In this document: positions 16,576 to 24,744 of the stretch, in pieces
How the letters are laid out: every line of letters begins with the position of its first letter
How positions within the stretch are numbered: position 1 is the stretch's first letter
Assembly (NCBI RefSeq): GCF_027107535.1
Contig: NZ_CP114283.1
Location: forward strand, 1,426,001-1,490,000
Direction of reading: 5' to 3'
Origin: Streptomyces aurantiacus
GTDB taxonomy: Bacteria; Actinomycetota; Actinomycetes; Streptomycetales; Streptomycetaceae
DNA: 64,000 nt
The notes under the pieces: generated by a model
What the model was told of the DNA's origin: nothing
What the model saw: the letters and a program-made list of their open reading frames with translations, nothing else
The model's database searches: none
Made by a program: the position numbers and the translations under genes

Positions 16576-17643
16576 ATGGGAGGGCCTGGAGACCCACCTG
16601 AGGGGACGCCCGAGGGTGTCCCCGGCGGTGGCGAGGAGGAGTACCGATCCGTCGTCTTCGACGAATCGTTCGTCCGCGCTGCCCGCCTCCAGGAGTTCTC
16701 CGCGCAGGAGCGGATCGGCGACCACACCCCGGCCGTCCGCCGCCGCCCCCCGATGCGCCGCGGTCTGTCCCGGCAGGCGCTGATCCTCGTCGTCCTGATC
16801 GCCGTCGCGTTCGGTACGGCGATCTACATGGGCGTACGTCATCCGTACCAGACCCCCGTCGCGCAACACCCCGAGCCGCTGCGGATGACCGTGATCCCGC
16901 TCGCGCCGCAGAGCCGCGTGCCCGGCTCGGCCGACGTGGCCGCCCTGTACGCGCACAGCCCGGCCGACCAGTTCCGCATCGGCGCCGAGGGCATCACGCT
17001 GCCCGCCTCCCGGCGCACCGCGCACTTCTCCGACAGCCAGGTCGTCACCGCGCTGACCACGGCGAAGGACTACCTCGTGGAGTCCTCGCTCGACCCGGAC
17101 GTGCTCACCGGCGGCATCAGCCGGTCCGTACGGATACTGCTCGACCCCCAGCAGCTCGACCAGTTCGACCAGAGTTTCCGGAGCCCCACCGCGGACGGGC
17201 GGCACGCGCCCACCGGCTGGCTGGTCCGCTTCGACCCGGCACGCACCGAGCTGGCCGACTCCAAGATCCGGGTGCAGGGCACACTGACCGCCGCCGAGAC
17301 GGACTCCGACACCCTGGAGGTCAGCGCCGACCACACCTTCGTCTACGCGCTGCGGCCGGCCGGCTCGGACGAGAAGGCCGAGGCCTCGCTGTTCACCGTG
17401 CGGCGCGAACTGCACTTCCGGTTCGACCGCGACGATCTGCGCATGCACCAGGCCGAGCTGGTCGTGTCGTACGTCCAGGCCGGGCCGCTGACCTGTGCGG
17501 AGGACGCGAGCAACCACCTGCGTCCGCTCCTCGCGGGCGAGACGGCCAAGGCGGGCGGCCCGGCCGGCACCGACCCGTTCGCCACGGGCAGTGCCACGGC
17601 GCTGTGCGGGTCGCTGGCGGCCAGTGCCCAGCCCAAGATCTAG
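16576..17643 (+). CDS. SVVFDE-motif single-pass membrane protein (paralogue 2)
   Basis: A 355-aa membrane-anchored protein of unknown function. A Gly/Pro-rich start leads into YRSVVFDESFVRAARLQEFS (residues 24-43), homologous to the preceding gene. A single membrane helix follows (ALILVVLIAVAFGTAIYMGV, about residues 75-94). About 260 residues are then likely extracytoplasmic, containing segments such as DYLVESSLDPDVLTGGISRS and QVVTALTTAKD, with two cysteines near the C-terminus (C in PLTCAED and ALCGS) that could form a disulfide. It is convergent with the M48 protease gene, 10 nt away. Confidence 0.82.
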   Translation: MGGPGDPPEGTPEGVPGGGEEEYRSVVFDESFVRAARLQEFSAQERIGDHTPAVRRRPPMRRGLSRQALILVVLIAVAFGTAIYMGVRHPYQTPVAQHPEPLRMTVIPLAPQSRVPGSADVAALYAHSPADQFRIGAEGITLPASRRTAHFSDSQVVTALTTAKDYLVESSLDPDVLTGGISRSVRILLDPQQLDQFDQSFRSPTADGRHAPTGWLVRFDPARTELADSKIRVQGTLTAAETDSDTLEVSADHTFVYALRPAGSDEKAEASLFTVRRELHFRFDRDDLRMHQAELVVSYVQAGPLTCAEDASNHLRPLLAGETAKAGGPAGTDPFATGSATALCGSLAASAQPKI

Positions 17644-17653
17644 CCGCGGTCGA

Positions 17654-18781
17654 TCAGGCGCTTCCGTTGGGGCTGCCGCCGTCCGGGCGGTCGGTGGGCG
17701 GCTGGTCCGTGGGGGAGCTGTCGGAGCCGCCGCCCGCGCTGCCGCTCGCGAAGCCGCCGAAGCCGCGTCGCACCCGGCCGCCGAGGTCGCCCGCTCCGCC
17801 CGCGATGTCGCTGACCAGCTTCATCAGCGGGTCCTTGCTGTTCTTCATGTCGGTGGCGTAGCTGGCCGCCGACTGGCGGAACGAGTCCGTGACCGACGTG
17901 CCCCCGTCCTCGTCGCGGCGAGGGTAGTGACCGTCCATGATCCGCTGGTGGTCGCGGGACTCCGCCCACTTCTTCAGCTCGGCCGCCCGGACCGTCGTGA
18001 AGGGGTGGGAGCGGGGCATCACGTTCAGGATCTTGAGCACGGAGTCGCGGAGGTCGCCGCCGGCCTCGTACTCCTCGGCCTGCGCGAGGAACGCGTCCAC
18101 GTTCATCTCGTGCAGGTGGTTGCCGCCCGCGATCTTCATCAGGCCGCGCATCGAGGCCTTCAGGTCCTGGCCGACCAGGAGGCCGGCCCGGTCCGCGGAC
18201 AGCTCGGACTTGCGGAACCACTCGCGCAGGGCGGTCACGATCGCCATGATCGCGAGGTTGCCGAGGGGGATCCACGCCACCCGCAGGGCGAGGCTGGTGA
18301 GGAAGAGGAGGATGGTGCGGTAGACGGAGTGGCCGGACAGCGCGTGCCCCACCTCGTGGCCGACGACCGCCCGCATCTCCTCCTCGTCGAGCAGCTCCAC
18401 GAGGCCGGTGGTCACGACGATGATCGGCTCGTCCAGGCCGATGCACATCGCGTTCGGCTGCGGGTCCTGGTTGACGTACATCGGCGGGACCTTCTCCAGG
18501 TCCAGGATGTAACAGGCGTCGCGCAGCATCACGTTCAGGTGCGCGAACTGGGCGTCGGAGACCCGCACCGAGTCCGACAGGAACAGCAGCCTCAGGCTCC
18601 GCTCCGGGAGCAGGCCGCTGAGCGCCTTGAAGACCGTGTCGAAGCCGGTGAGCTTGCGCAGGGCGACCAGGGCCGAGCGGTCCGCGGGGTGCTCGTACGC
18701 ACGGGAGGAGATCCCCTCGAAGCGCCTGCGCTGCCTGCTCGGTACGTTCTCGTGGCTTTCTTCTGGCATGTGGTCCCCCAT
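17654..18781 (-). CDS. M48 family zinc metalloprotease
   Basis: HtpX/Ste24-type peptidase with zinc motif H142-E-V-G-H146 and the third ligand E193 in SELSADRAG. The N-terminal 60 residues are basic and soluble; the catalytic region follows LFLSDSVRVSDAQFAHLNVM and VPPMYVNQDPQPNAMCIG. A hydrophobic segment (TILLFLTSLALRVAWIPLGN) just after HEVGH suggests membrane association. The last 110 residues are Gly/Ser-rich and disordered. Start taken at ATG 18781, with AAGG 11 nt upstream; an ATG four codons later is also possible. It is transcribed away from the small gene at 18871. Confidence 0.88.
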   Translation of the reverse strand: MGDHMPEESHENVPSRQRRRFEGISSRAYEHPADRSALVALRKLTGFDTVFKALSGLLPERSLRLLFLSDSVRVSDAQFAHLNVMLRDACYILDLEKVPPMYVNQDPQPNAMCIGLDEPIIVVTTGLVELLDEEEMRAVVGHEVGHALSGHSVYRTILLFLTSLALRVAWIPLGNLAIMAIVTALREWFRKSELSADRAGLLVGQDLKASMRGLMKIAGGNHLHEMNVDAFLAQAEEYEAGGDLRDSVLKILNVMPRSHPFTTVRAAELKKWAESRDHQRIMDGHYPRRDEDGGTSVTDSFRQSAASYATDMKNSKDPLMKLVSDIAGGAGDLGGRVRRGFGGFASGSAGGGSDSSPTDQPPTDRPDGGSPNGSA

Positions 18782-18870
18782 GCGTTTGATTGCCTTCTGT
18801 GCCCCCGAGGCGGGGCCCAGCCTAGGCGGAGATACCGTGGACGGGCAGTACAGCGAAGGAGTCGTACGTC

Positions 18871-19026
18871 ATGGAGCATCTCCCCGAGTCCTGGCTCACC
18901 GAGGCCGCGGGCGCCGCCCAGCAGCAAGGGGCGGGCAACCTCCTCCGCGTCGTGCTGATCGTGATGGTCGTCGGCTGTGTGCTGGTTGCCTGGTTCCTGC
19001 TGCGCGGCTACAAACGGGACGACTGA
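18871..19026 (+). CDS. 51-aa single-pass membrane protein
   Basis: Small protein with a clear ribosome-binding site (AAGGAG at 18856-18861, 9 nt before the ATG). It begins MEHLPESWLTEAAGAAQQ, continues through one membrane helix (LRVVLIVMVVGCVLVAWFLL) and ends in a charged GYKRDD tail. It was found by translating the gap between the M48 gene and nadD. Function is unknown. A second small membrane protein of similar plan lies at 19287, suggesting a conserved pair upstream of nadD. Confidence 0.75.
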   Translation: MEHLPESWLTEAAGAAQQQGAGNLLRVVLIVMVVGCVLVAWFLLRGYKRDD

Positions 19027-19227
19027 GACGGGGCGGAAGGTTCCCGACCGCCCGTCCTGCACTGCCGACTCCTCAGACCGCCGGAAGGTCCCGGATGGTT
19101 GAGAGCGGTGCGCAGTTCTCCCCGCTGACGCCGACGGGCCGCAGACGCCGGACGATTCCAACGGTGGAGTCGAAGTGTTGGGGGAGACGGCCCCCGCATA
19201 CGATGTGCGGAAGTCTTTATCCCGCCC

Positions 19228-19260
19228 TCCCCCACTCTCGACCCCGTTCGAGCGGGGGGA
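19228..19260. repeat. Dispersed Streptomyces hairpin (TCCCCC...GGGGGGA)
   Basis: TCCCCC (19228-19233) with GGGGGGA (19254-19260) encloses CTCGA (19237-19241) and TCGAG (19248-19252). I recognise the cccccactctcga...ttcgagcgggggg unit as a frequent intergenic palindrome in Streptomyces. The rest of the 260-bp gap 19027-19286 shows no other gene. Confidence 0.6.
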
Positions 19261-19286
19261 CCACCATCGGATAGGTCCTGCCGAAG

Positions 19287-19451
19287 ATGAGCTTCCACAG
19301 CACCGCTGCCCAGTTGGTCACACTTGCCGCCGAGGGCGAGAAGCACGGCGGCAACCACGAGAGCCTCAGCCCCCTCCTGATCGGCGGCGGAGCCTTCTTC
19401 GCCCTCATGCTGCTGCTGTGGATCACCACCCGCTTCAACCGGGACCGCTGA
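19287..19451 (+). CDS. 54-aa single-pass membrane protein
   Basis: Small protein [20 protein letters not shown], then GGNHESLSP, one membrane helix ([19 protein letters not shown]) and a basic RFNRDR end. No strong ribosome-binding site is present. An ATAGGT hexamer at 19271-19276 lies 10 nt upstream, so the leader may be only a few bases. It ends 47 nt before nadD. The pattern of a soluble N-terminus, one helix and a charged cytoplasmic tail mirrors the 18871 gene. Function is unknown. Confidence 0.72.
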   Translation: MSFHSTAAQLVTLAAEGEKHGGNHESLSPLLIGGGAFFALMLLLWITTRFNRDR

Positions 19452-19484
19452 CGCCCGCGCGACCGAGCCCGCCGTCCGGGCCGG

Positions 19485-19499
19485 TAGGGTCTGCACGCA
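19485..19499 (+). promoter_or_regulatory. -10 box at near-leaderless spacing before nadD
   Basis: TAGGGT (19485-19490) lies 8 nt upstream of the nadD ATG; there is no Shine-Dalgarno sequence between them. Confidence 0.45.
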
Positions 19500-20173
19500 T
19501 GGGAGAGCAGGACATGCCTACCGGTCCGCCGGGCGTCACGGCGCCCGGCGTACGGCGTGGCACGGGAAACGGCCCGTCGAGCCCGGGCAAGCGCCGCCTC
19601 GGCGTCATGGGCGGAACGTTCGACCCGATCCACCACGGACACCTCGTCGCCGCCAGCGAGGTCGCCGCCCAGTTCCACCTCGACGAGGTGGTGTTCGTGC
19701 CGACCGGCCAGCCGTGGCAGAAGAGCGACCGCAAGGTCACCCCGGCCGAGGACCGCTATCTGATGACGGTCATCTCGACCGCCGAGAACCCGCAGTTCTC
19801 CGTGAGCCGCATCGACATCGACCGCGGTGGTCCGACCTACACCACGGACACGCTGCGCGACCTGCGCGTGCTCAACCCCGACACGGACCTCTTCTTCATC
19901 ACCGGCGCCGACGCGCTCGGCCAGATCCTCACCTGGCGCGACGCCGAGGAACTGTTCTCCCTCGCGCACTTCATCGGGGTCACGCGGCCCGGTCACGTAC
20001 TGACCGACCCCGGTCTGCCGGAGGGCGGTGTCTCGCTGGTCGAGGTTCCCGCACTCGCCATCTCGTCCACGGACTGCCGGGCCAGGGTCGCCAAGGGCGA
20101 CCCGGTCTGGTATCTGGTGCCGGACGGTGTGGTGCGCTACATCGACAAGCGAGACCTGTACCGCGGCGAGTGA
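19499..20173 (+). CDS. nadD: Nicotinate-nucleotide adenylyltransferase
   Basis: Adenylates nicotinate mononucleotide in NAD synthesis. The 224-aa protein has the nucleotidyltransferase signature [17 protein letters not shown] and the C-terminal [14 protein letters not shown] / [13 protein letters not shown] segment (the SSTxxR motif, here SSTDCR). About 35 Gly/Pro-rich residues precede the fold, as in other streptomycetes. ATG 19499 is chosen for its spacing from TAGGGT. It is followed after 16 nt by the LCP/LytR_C gene and then rsfS, the actinobacterial nadD-rsfS-phosphatase cluster. Confidence 0.95.
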   Translation: MGEQDMPTGPPGVTAPGVRRGTGNGPSSPGKRRLGVMGGTFDPIHHGHLVAASEVAAQFHLDEVVFVPTGQPWQKSDRKVTPAEDRYLMTVISTAENPQFSVSRIDIDRGGPTYTTDTLRDLRVLNPDTDLFFITGADALGQILTWRDAEELFSLAHFIGVTRPGHVLTDPGLPEGGVSLVEVPALAISSTDCRARVAKGDPVWYLVPDGVVRYIDKRDLYRGE

Positions 20174-20189
20174 GCCGAGAGGGGCACCG

Positions 20190-21980
20190 GTGAACGACCG
20201 ATACGACGCTGGGTACGGGGGCGCCCCGTACGAACTCGTCGGCTACGACGAGTTCGGGCAGCCTGTGTACCGGCAGGTGCCGCCGCCGGGGCAGTCTCCC
20301 CAGCACTCTCCGCAACAGGACGAGTACGGCTCGTACGATCCCTACGGCGGGCAGCCCGGCCAGGCGCAGGCCCACGGCCAGGCGCAGGCCCACGGCCAGG
20401 CACAGGCCCACGGCCAGGCACAGGCCCAGGGACAGGCGCACACCGAGGGGTACCAGCAGGAGTACGGCCAGGAGTACGGACAGGGCTACGGGCAGGGATA
20501 CGGGCAGGGATACGGCTACGACCCGTACGCGACAGGGCAGCAGGCGTCGCCCGTGGTGTCGTACGACACCGGTCAGCAGCAGCCGGTGTCGTCCTACGAC
20601 ACCGGTCGGCAGCAGCCCCGGACGGCCGAGCAGACCGCCTACATCCCGCAGCAGGCAGGCCCCGCACCGTCGTCGGCGCCGCCGGAGGCCGAACCGCAGG
20701 GCGAACCCGACTACCGCACCGAACAGTTCGCCTTCGTCGAGGAGCAGCCCGAGGACTCCGAAGACGTCATCGACTGGCTGAAGTTCACCGAGAACCGCAC
20801 CGAGCGGCGCGAGGAGGCCAAGCGCCGGGCGCGCGGCCGGGTCGTCGCCCTGGTCGTCGTGCTCGCGCTGGTCGCGGTCGGCGGGGTCGGCTACCTCTGG
20901 TACGACGGGAAGCTGCCCGGGTCCTCGTCGGACTCCACGGCCGGTACGACCACCGCGGCCGGCGCGCAGAAGCGGGACGTGATCGTCGTCCACCTGCACA
21001 ACACCAAGGGCAGCGGCACGGCGACGGCCCTGCTCGTCAACAACACCACCACCAAGCAGGGCACCACCGTCCTGCTCCCCAACTCCCTCGCCCTGACGGA
21101 CGAGAACGGCACGGCGACCACACTCGCCAAGTCGGTCGACGACGACGGCTCCTCGGGTACCCGCGACGAACTCGACACCGTCCTCGGGACGGACATCGAG
21201 GGCACCTGGCGCCTCGACACCCCGTACCTGAACAACCTGGTCGAGCTCGTCGGCAGCATCGACATCGACACCAACGCCGACGTGCCCGACCCCGAGGCGA
21301 AGAGGAAGGGCGAGGCCCCTCTCGTCACGAAGGGCGAGGAGCAGACCCTCAGCGGCAAGATGGCCGTCGCGTACGCCACCTACCGCGCCTCCGGCGAGTC
21401 GCAGAACGCGCAGCTGCAGCGGTTCGGGCAGGTCATGCAGGGCGTGCTGCGCAAGCTGTCGTCCGACACGCAGGCCGCGACGACCACCGTGCAGACGCTC
21501 GCGCAGATCCTCGACCCCTCGCTGACCGACAAGGACCTGGGAGCGTTCCTCGCCAAGCTCGCCGACCGGGCCAAGGAGGGCGAGTTCAGGACGGCGCTGC
21601 TGCCGGTGCAGACGGACGGCCGGCTCAGCACGCAGGCCAGTGACAGCGTGGTCAAGGACGTGCTCGGCGGCGCTGCCAGGAGCCCCGAGAAGGGCGCCGC
21701 CGTCGAGGTCGGCATCCGCAACGCCACCGCCGACAAGGACGCCACCGAGAAGGCCCGGGTCGTGCTGCTCAACGGCGGCTACACCTTCGTCGACGGCGGT
21801 ACGGCCGATGTCGCGCAGGCGGTGTCCCAGATCACCTACGCCGACGCCGCGAAGAAGGAGGACGCGGCGGAGGTCGCCAAGACGCTGGGCCTGCCGACGA
21901 GTTCCGTGAAGAAGGGCAAGGCCGCCCCGAACGCGGACGTGTCGGTGGTGCTGGGCCAGGACTACAAGCTGAGCGACTAG
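20190..21980 (+). CDS. LCP/LytR_C family membrane protein with Gln/Gly-rich cytoplasmic arm
   Basis: A 596-aa protein with a GTG start and GAGAGGGG upstream. Residues 1-210 are a disordered cytoplasmic arm carrying four GQAQAH-type hexapeptide repeats (20358-20440) and a YGQGYGQGYG run. A membrane helix follows at about 217-240 (VVALVVVLALVAVGGVGYLW). The extracytoplasmic part begins KRDVIVVHLHNTKGSGTATA, reminiscent of an LCP (LytR-CpsA-Psr) domain. However, it lacks the arginine-rich substrate motifs of true cell-wall ligases, so activity is doubtful. Residues about 505-593 form a LytR_C domain (VEVGIRNATADKDATEKAR). It probably acts at the envelope and is cotranscribed with nadD. Confidence 0.75.
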   Translation: MNDRYDAGYGGAPYELVGYDEFGQPVYRQVPPPGQSPQHSPQQDEYGSYDPYGGQPGQAQAHGQAQAHGQAQAHGQAQAQGQAHTEGYQQEYGQEYGQGYGQGYGQGYGYDPYATGQQASPVVSYDTGQQQPVSSYDTGRQQPRTAEQTAYIPQQAGPAPSSAPPEAEPQGEPDYRTEQFAFVEEQPEDSEDVIDWLKFTENRTERREEAKRRARGRVVALVVVLALVAVGGVGYLWYDGKLPGSSSDSTAGTTTAAGAQKRDVIVVHLHNTKGSGTATALLVNNTTTKQGTTVLLPNSLALTDENGTATTLAKSVDDDGSSGTRDELDTVLGTDIEGTWRLDTPYLNNLVELVGSIDIDTNADVPDPEAKRKGEAPLVTKGEEQTLSGKMAVAYATYRASGESQNAQLQRFGQVMQGVLRKLSSDTQAATTTVQTLAQILDPSLTDKDLGAFLAKLADRAKEGEFRTALLPVQTDGRLSTQASDSVVKDVLGGAARSPEKGAAVEVGIRNATADKDATEKARVVLLNGGYTFVDGGTADVAQAVSQITYADAAKKEDAAEVAKTLGLPTSSVKKGKAAPNADVSVVLGQDYKLSD

Positions 21981-22242
21981 CGCCCGCTCCGCAGGTGGGC
22001 GACCGCCCGCTCGACAGTGGGCGGGCAGGCCGCCGGGGCATGCGGGCGAGCCGGTGATTCCGCGGCGCTCGCAGGGGCGTACGCCATGGCCGGGGGCCGG
22101 CGGACCGGAGCCGCGGTGCCCGGGCGGGGCCACGGGCCCGGCCCGTGGAGTGATCCGTTCGTCCCGTGGGGTGGCGTCGGCGGTCCGTGAGACCCTTGGG
22201 GTAACCCCTCGGGGTTCCTGACCACCTACGGAAAGCCTTGTA
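21981..22242 (+). other. Intergenic region with hairpins before rsfS
   Basis: This 262-bp gap holds no gene. It contains CCGCCC/GGGCGG pairings just after the LCP stop (about 22002-22024), a CCACGGGC/GCCCGTGG hairpin at 22130-22148, and AACCCCTCGGGGTT at 22203-22216, 26 nt before the rsfS start. The first may terminate the upstream operon; the last could affect rsfS translation. Confidence 0.4.
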
Positions 22243-22689
22243 GTGACCGCCACTGACCGCTCCACCGAGCTCATCACCGCCGCCGCGCAGGCGGCCGCCG
22301 ACAAGCTCGCGCACGACATCATCGCGTACGACGTCAGCGACGTGCTGTCGATCACGGACGCCTTCCTGCTGGCCTCCGCGCCCAACGACCGCCAGGTCAA
22401 GTCGATCGTCGACGAGATCGAGGAGCGGCTGAGCAAGGAACTCGGCGCCAAGCCGGTGCGCCGCGAGGGCGACCGCGACGCCCGCTGGATCCTGCTCGAC
22501 TACGTCGACATCGTGGTGCACGTCCAGCACAGCGAGGAGCGCGTGTTCTACGCGCTGGAGCGCCTGTGGAAGGACTGCCCCGAGCTGGACCTGCCCGCCG
22601 ACGCCAAGGCCACGCGAGGCAAGGCCGCCGAGCACGCCGAGCTCCAGGACGCGGAGGACGCCGCCGAGCTGCGCGGAGACCTTCGATGA
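22243..22689 (+). CDS. rsfS: Ribosomal silencing factor RsfS (Iojap/YbeB)
   Basis: Binds L14 and blocks 30S-50S joining when nutrients are scarce. The 148-aa protein starts GTG at 22243 after GGAAAG. Family segments: IIAYDVSDVLSITDAFLLAS; NDRQVKSIVDEIEERL; and RDARWILLDYVDIVVHVQH. A 30-residue acidic tail extends beyond the usual end. Its stop overlaps the next start (ATGA at 22686-22689), so the two genes are translationally coupled. Confidence 0.97.
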   Translation: MTATDRSTELITAAAQAAADKLAHDIIAYDVSDVLSITDAFLLASAPNDRQVKSIVDEIEERLSKELGAKPVRREGDRDARWILLDYVDIVVHVQHSEERVFYALERLWKDCPELDLPADAKATRGKAAEHAELQDAEDAAELRGDLR

Positions 22690-23387
22690 CCGCCGGCGGG
22701 GGGCACCCCGCGGTGGACACCGGGCCGCTGTCCGAGGCCGGCAAAAAGGCCGGCCGGGGGCGCCGCGTCATCCTGTGGCGCCACGGCCAGACACTGTGGA
22801 ACGTGGAGCGTCGCTTCCAGGGCACCACGGACGTCGAGCTCACCGAGACCGGTGTGGGCCAGGCCCGCCGCGCCGCCCGGCTGCTCGCGTCCCTCAGGCC
22901 CGACGCGATCGTCGCCTCGGACCTGAAGAGGGCGGCGAACACCGCGGGTGAGCTGTCCGCGCTCACCGGTCTCGACGTGACGCACGACGAGGGCCTGCGC
23001 GAGACGTACGCGGGCGTCTGGCAGGGCCTGACGCACGAGGAGATCATCGAGCGGCACGGCGACCAGTACGCGGCGTGGAAGCGCGGCGAGCCCGTCCGCC
23101 GGGGCGGCGGAGAGCTGGAGAGCGAGGTCGCCGACCGCGCGGCCCCCGTGGTGCTCCGGCATGCCGAGAAACTCCCCGATGACGGCACGCTGGTGGTCGT
23201 CAGCCACGGCGGCACCATCCGCACCACCATCGGCCGTCTCCTCGGCCTGGAGTCCCAGCACTGGGAGAGCCTCGGCGGCCTCTCCAACTGCTGCTGGTCC
23301 GTCCTCGGTGAGGGCGCCCGCGGGTGGCGGCTGCTGGAGCACAACGCGGGGACGCTGCCGGAACCGGTGCTGGGCGACGACGACTAG
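22686..23387 (+). CDS. Histidine phosphatase (phosphoglycerate mutase-like, GpgP-type)
   Basis: Branch-1 histidine phosphatase of 233 aa. The phospho-acceptor motif is LWRHGQTLWN and the second catalytic histidine is in VVVSHGGTIR; the acid residue lies in DEGLRETYAGVWQG. In mycobacteria the gene in this position (after rsfS) encodes glucosyl-3-phosphoglycerate phosphatase GpgP. The synteny suggests, but does not prove, the same substrate. ATG 22686 overlaps the rsfS stop by 4 nt. Confidence 0.88.
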   Translation: MTAGGGHPAVDTGPLSEAGKKAGRGRRVILWRHGQTLWNVERRFQGTTDVELTETGVGQARRAARLLASLRPDAIVASDLKRAANTAGELSALTGLDVTHDEGLRETYAGVWQGLTHEEIIERHGDQYAAWKRGEPVRRGGGELESEVADRAAPVVLRHAEKLPDDGTLVVVSHGGTIRTTIGRLLGLESQHWESLGGLSNCCWSVLGEGARGWRLLEHNAGTLPEPVLGDDD

Positions 23388-23694
23388 GTCCTTTGGCGGG
23401 AGAGCGGGAACGCTCGGGGAGCGGGTGCGCACCGGCCGGAGGACCTCTGTCCGGCCCCCGGGTCCCTCGGCCCGTCGCCCGGACCGCCGTGGAGCGGGAA
23501 TCCGGTCCGTGGCGGGCGGCCCGGCGCCGCCCGGCGAGAGGCCGAAGCCTGTCGCACACGCACGAACGGCGTCGCTCCGGTGACGCTCCGCCGGGGACCT
23601 CCGCCCCCCTCAGCACCGGATTTCACTTTCCGGCTGGTCGCAGGCTAAAGTTCTTCTTGTTCCGCCGCCGAGAAAAGCGACCGGGACACGGCAC
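23388..23694 (+). other. Intergenic region before tRNA-Ala 1
   Basis: This 307-bp gap holds no gene. A terminator-like hairpin GGCCGGA / TCCGGCC occupies 23434-23456. The tRNA promoter lies at 23622-23651. Confidence 0.45.
23622..23651 (+). promoter_or_regulatory. Promoter of tRNA-Ala 1
   Basis: TTCACT (23622-23627), 18-nt spacer, TAAAGT (23646-23651); the transcript would begin about 37 nt before the mature tRNA. Confidence 0.5.
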
Positions 23695-23767
23695 GGGGCT
23701 ATAGCTCAGTTGGTAGAGCGCCTGCATGGCATGCAGGAGGTCAGGAGTTCAATTCTCCTTAGCTCCA
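23695..23767 (+). tRNA. tRNA-Ala (anticodon GGC)
   Basis: A 73-nt cloverleaf. The acceptor stem GGGGCTA/TAGCTCC contains the G3:U70 alanine identity pair. D-arm GCTC/GAGC; anticodon stem CCTGC/GCAGG with loop ATGGCAT, so the anticodon is GGC; T-arm AGGAG-TTCAATT-CTCCT. The 3' CCA is not encoded. A strong T-rich terminator follows. Confidence 0.97.
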
Positions 23768-23777
23768 CAGATCGAAG

Positions 23778-23807
23778 ATCCCGCCCCCCTCAGGGGGCGG
23801 GATTTTT
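23778..23807 (+). terminator. Terminator of tRNA-Ala 1
   Basis: An 11-bp stem, ATCCCGCCCCC (23778-23788) with GGGGGCGGGAT (23793-23803), a 4-nt loop, and a T5 run. One of the clearest intrinsic terminators in the window. Confidence 0.92.
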
Positions 23808-23995
23808 CGTTGCCCTCCGCCCGCGCGGGCGTCGAAGGCCCCGCAGCCGCGCGGCCCGCGCACTCTTCCCGGATCGGTTTGAGTCACTTGGGCTCCGGGG
23901 GCGTATATCTCTACGGACGCGCTACTCGTCCGCACGTTCGCGCTGGCCGCGACCGCTGCGACGGGTGCCGTGTCCGGACTGGTACGAAGGCGTCG

Positions 23996-24025
23996 CTGAC
24001 CGTATTGCTCCGGCCGTGGCAGAAT
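23996..24025 (+). promoter_or_regulatory. Candidate promoter of the small zinc-ribbon genes
   Basis: CTGACC (23996-24001), 18-nt spacer, CAGAAT (24020-24025), 43 nt before the start at 24069. Confidence 0.4.
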
Positions 24026-24068
24026 CAAACGGCCGGAAGGGAGCGCGGCCCGACGGGAGGGAGTTGCG

Positions 24069-24242
24069 ATGCCTGCGAGCATCCTCGGGGAGGTCGACGA
24101 CCTTTCCGGATCCGATGCGACACGGGACCGGATCACCCGCCTCGGCTGCCCTTCCTGCGGTTCGGCCCACGTCGCCCAAGTCCTCGGCGACAACGGAGGA
24201 GTTTCCTACGTGTGCACGGCCTGCGGCCACAGCTGGAGCTGA
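24069..24242 (+). CDS. 57-aa zinc-ribbon protein
   Basis: A tiny protein with two CxxC knuckles, C27-P-S-C30 and C49-T-A-C52 (CPSCGSAHVAQVLGDN, CTACGHSWS), a TFIIS-like zinc ribbon. The N-terminal half is acidic. ATG at 24069 follows GGGAGGGAG. No enzyme domain is present; ribbons this small often contact nucleic acid or RNA polymerase, but nothing here shows that. The next gene starts 3 nt after the stop, so the pair is probably one operon. Confidence 0.8.
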   Translation: MPASILGEVDDLSGSDATRDRITRLGCPSCGSAHVAQVLGDNGGVSYVCTACGHSWS

Positions 24243-24245
24243 TCG

Positions 24246-24479
24246 ATGGGTGCGCACAGGCGAAAATGCGACTGGTGCGGCAGTGGTACGCCGATCGTCC
24301 GCGACATGGAACCGGTCAACCACGACTACCAGTACTGGTGCGAGGAATGCGCGAGGGCGCTGATCATAAAAGGCGACCCGATCGAGACGTACCGCGAGCT
24401 GGAGGGCGAGCCGATCTACGGCCGGCTCCTCGACGAGCACTGCACGCTCAAACGCTTCTACTCGTTCGCCACTGCCTGA
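24246..24479 (+). CDS. 77-aa Cys-rich protein
   Basis: Small protein with two CxxC pairs, C8-D-W-C11 and C32-E-E-C35, typical of a zinc-binding knuckle, followed by a helical segment (DPIETYRELEGEPIYGRLLD). It starts 3 nt after the zinc-ribbon gene and probably shares its mRNA. Function is unknown. Confidence 0.78.
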   Translation: MGAHRRKCDWCGSGTPIVRDMEPVNHDYQYWCEECARALIIKGDPIETYRELEGEPIYGRLLDEHCTLKRFYSFATA

Positions 24480-24489
24480 GTCCGGCCGG

Positions 24490-24520
24490 ACCCCGCCCGC
24501 GACGAACGAACGGCCGGGGT
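24490..24520 (+). terminator. Possible terminator after the Cys-rich pair
   Basis: ACCCCG (24490-24495) can pair with CGGGGT (24515-24520) just after the stop at 24479; GGCCGG blocks flank it. No T-run, so moderate support only. Confidence 0.35.
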
Positions 24521-24627
24521 TCCGCCGCGACGCGGCCTCCGGCGACGGTCCGGAACGCCGAAGCGTCTCCTCCGTGGAGGGCGGACGACGTCAACTCGGC
24601 GCCCACCACCTCGAACGCCCAAATTAT

Positions 24628-24647
24628 GTCGACTTGGGTCGACTTGG
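24628..24647. repeat. Tandem 10-bp repeat upstream of tRNA-Ala 2
   Basis: gtcgacttgg occurs twice head-to-tail (24628-24637, 24638-24647) in an AT-rich stretch 30 bp before the tRNA -35 box. A one-turn period could suit a protein-binding site. Confidence 0.5.
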
Positions 24648-24676
24648 GCTGATTGCTCATGGGGGCAGGAAACGAT

Positions 24677-24706
24677 TTGGTGGTGCACCGCAAGGACCGG
24701 TAATGT
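24677..24706 (+). promoter_or_regulatory. Promoter of tRNA-Ala 2
   Basis: TTGGTG (24677-24682), 18-nt spacer, TAATGT (24701-24706), the same spacing as for the first tRNA gene. Confidence 0.5.
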
Positions 24707-24744
24707 TGGCGTCGCCGCCGGGGAAATCCGGTGGAACACCGCAA

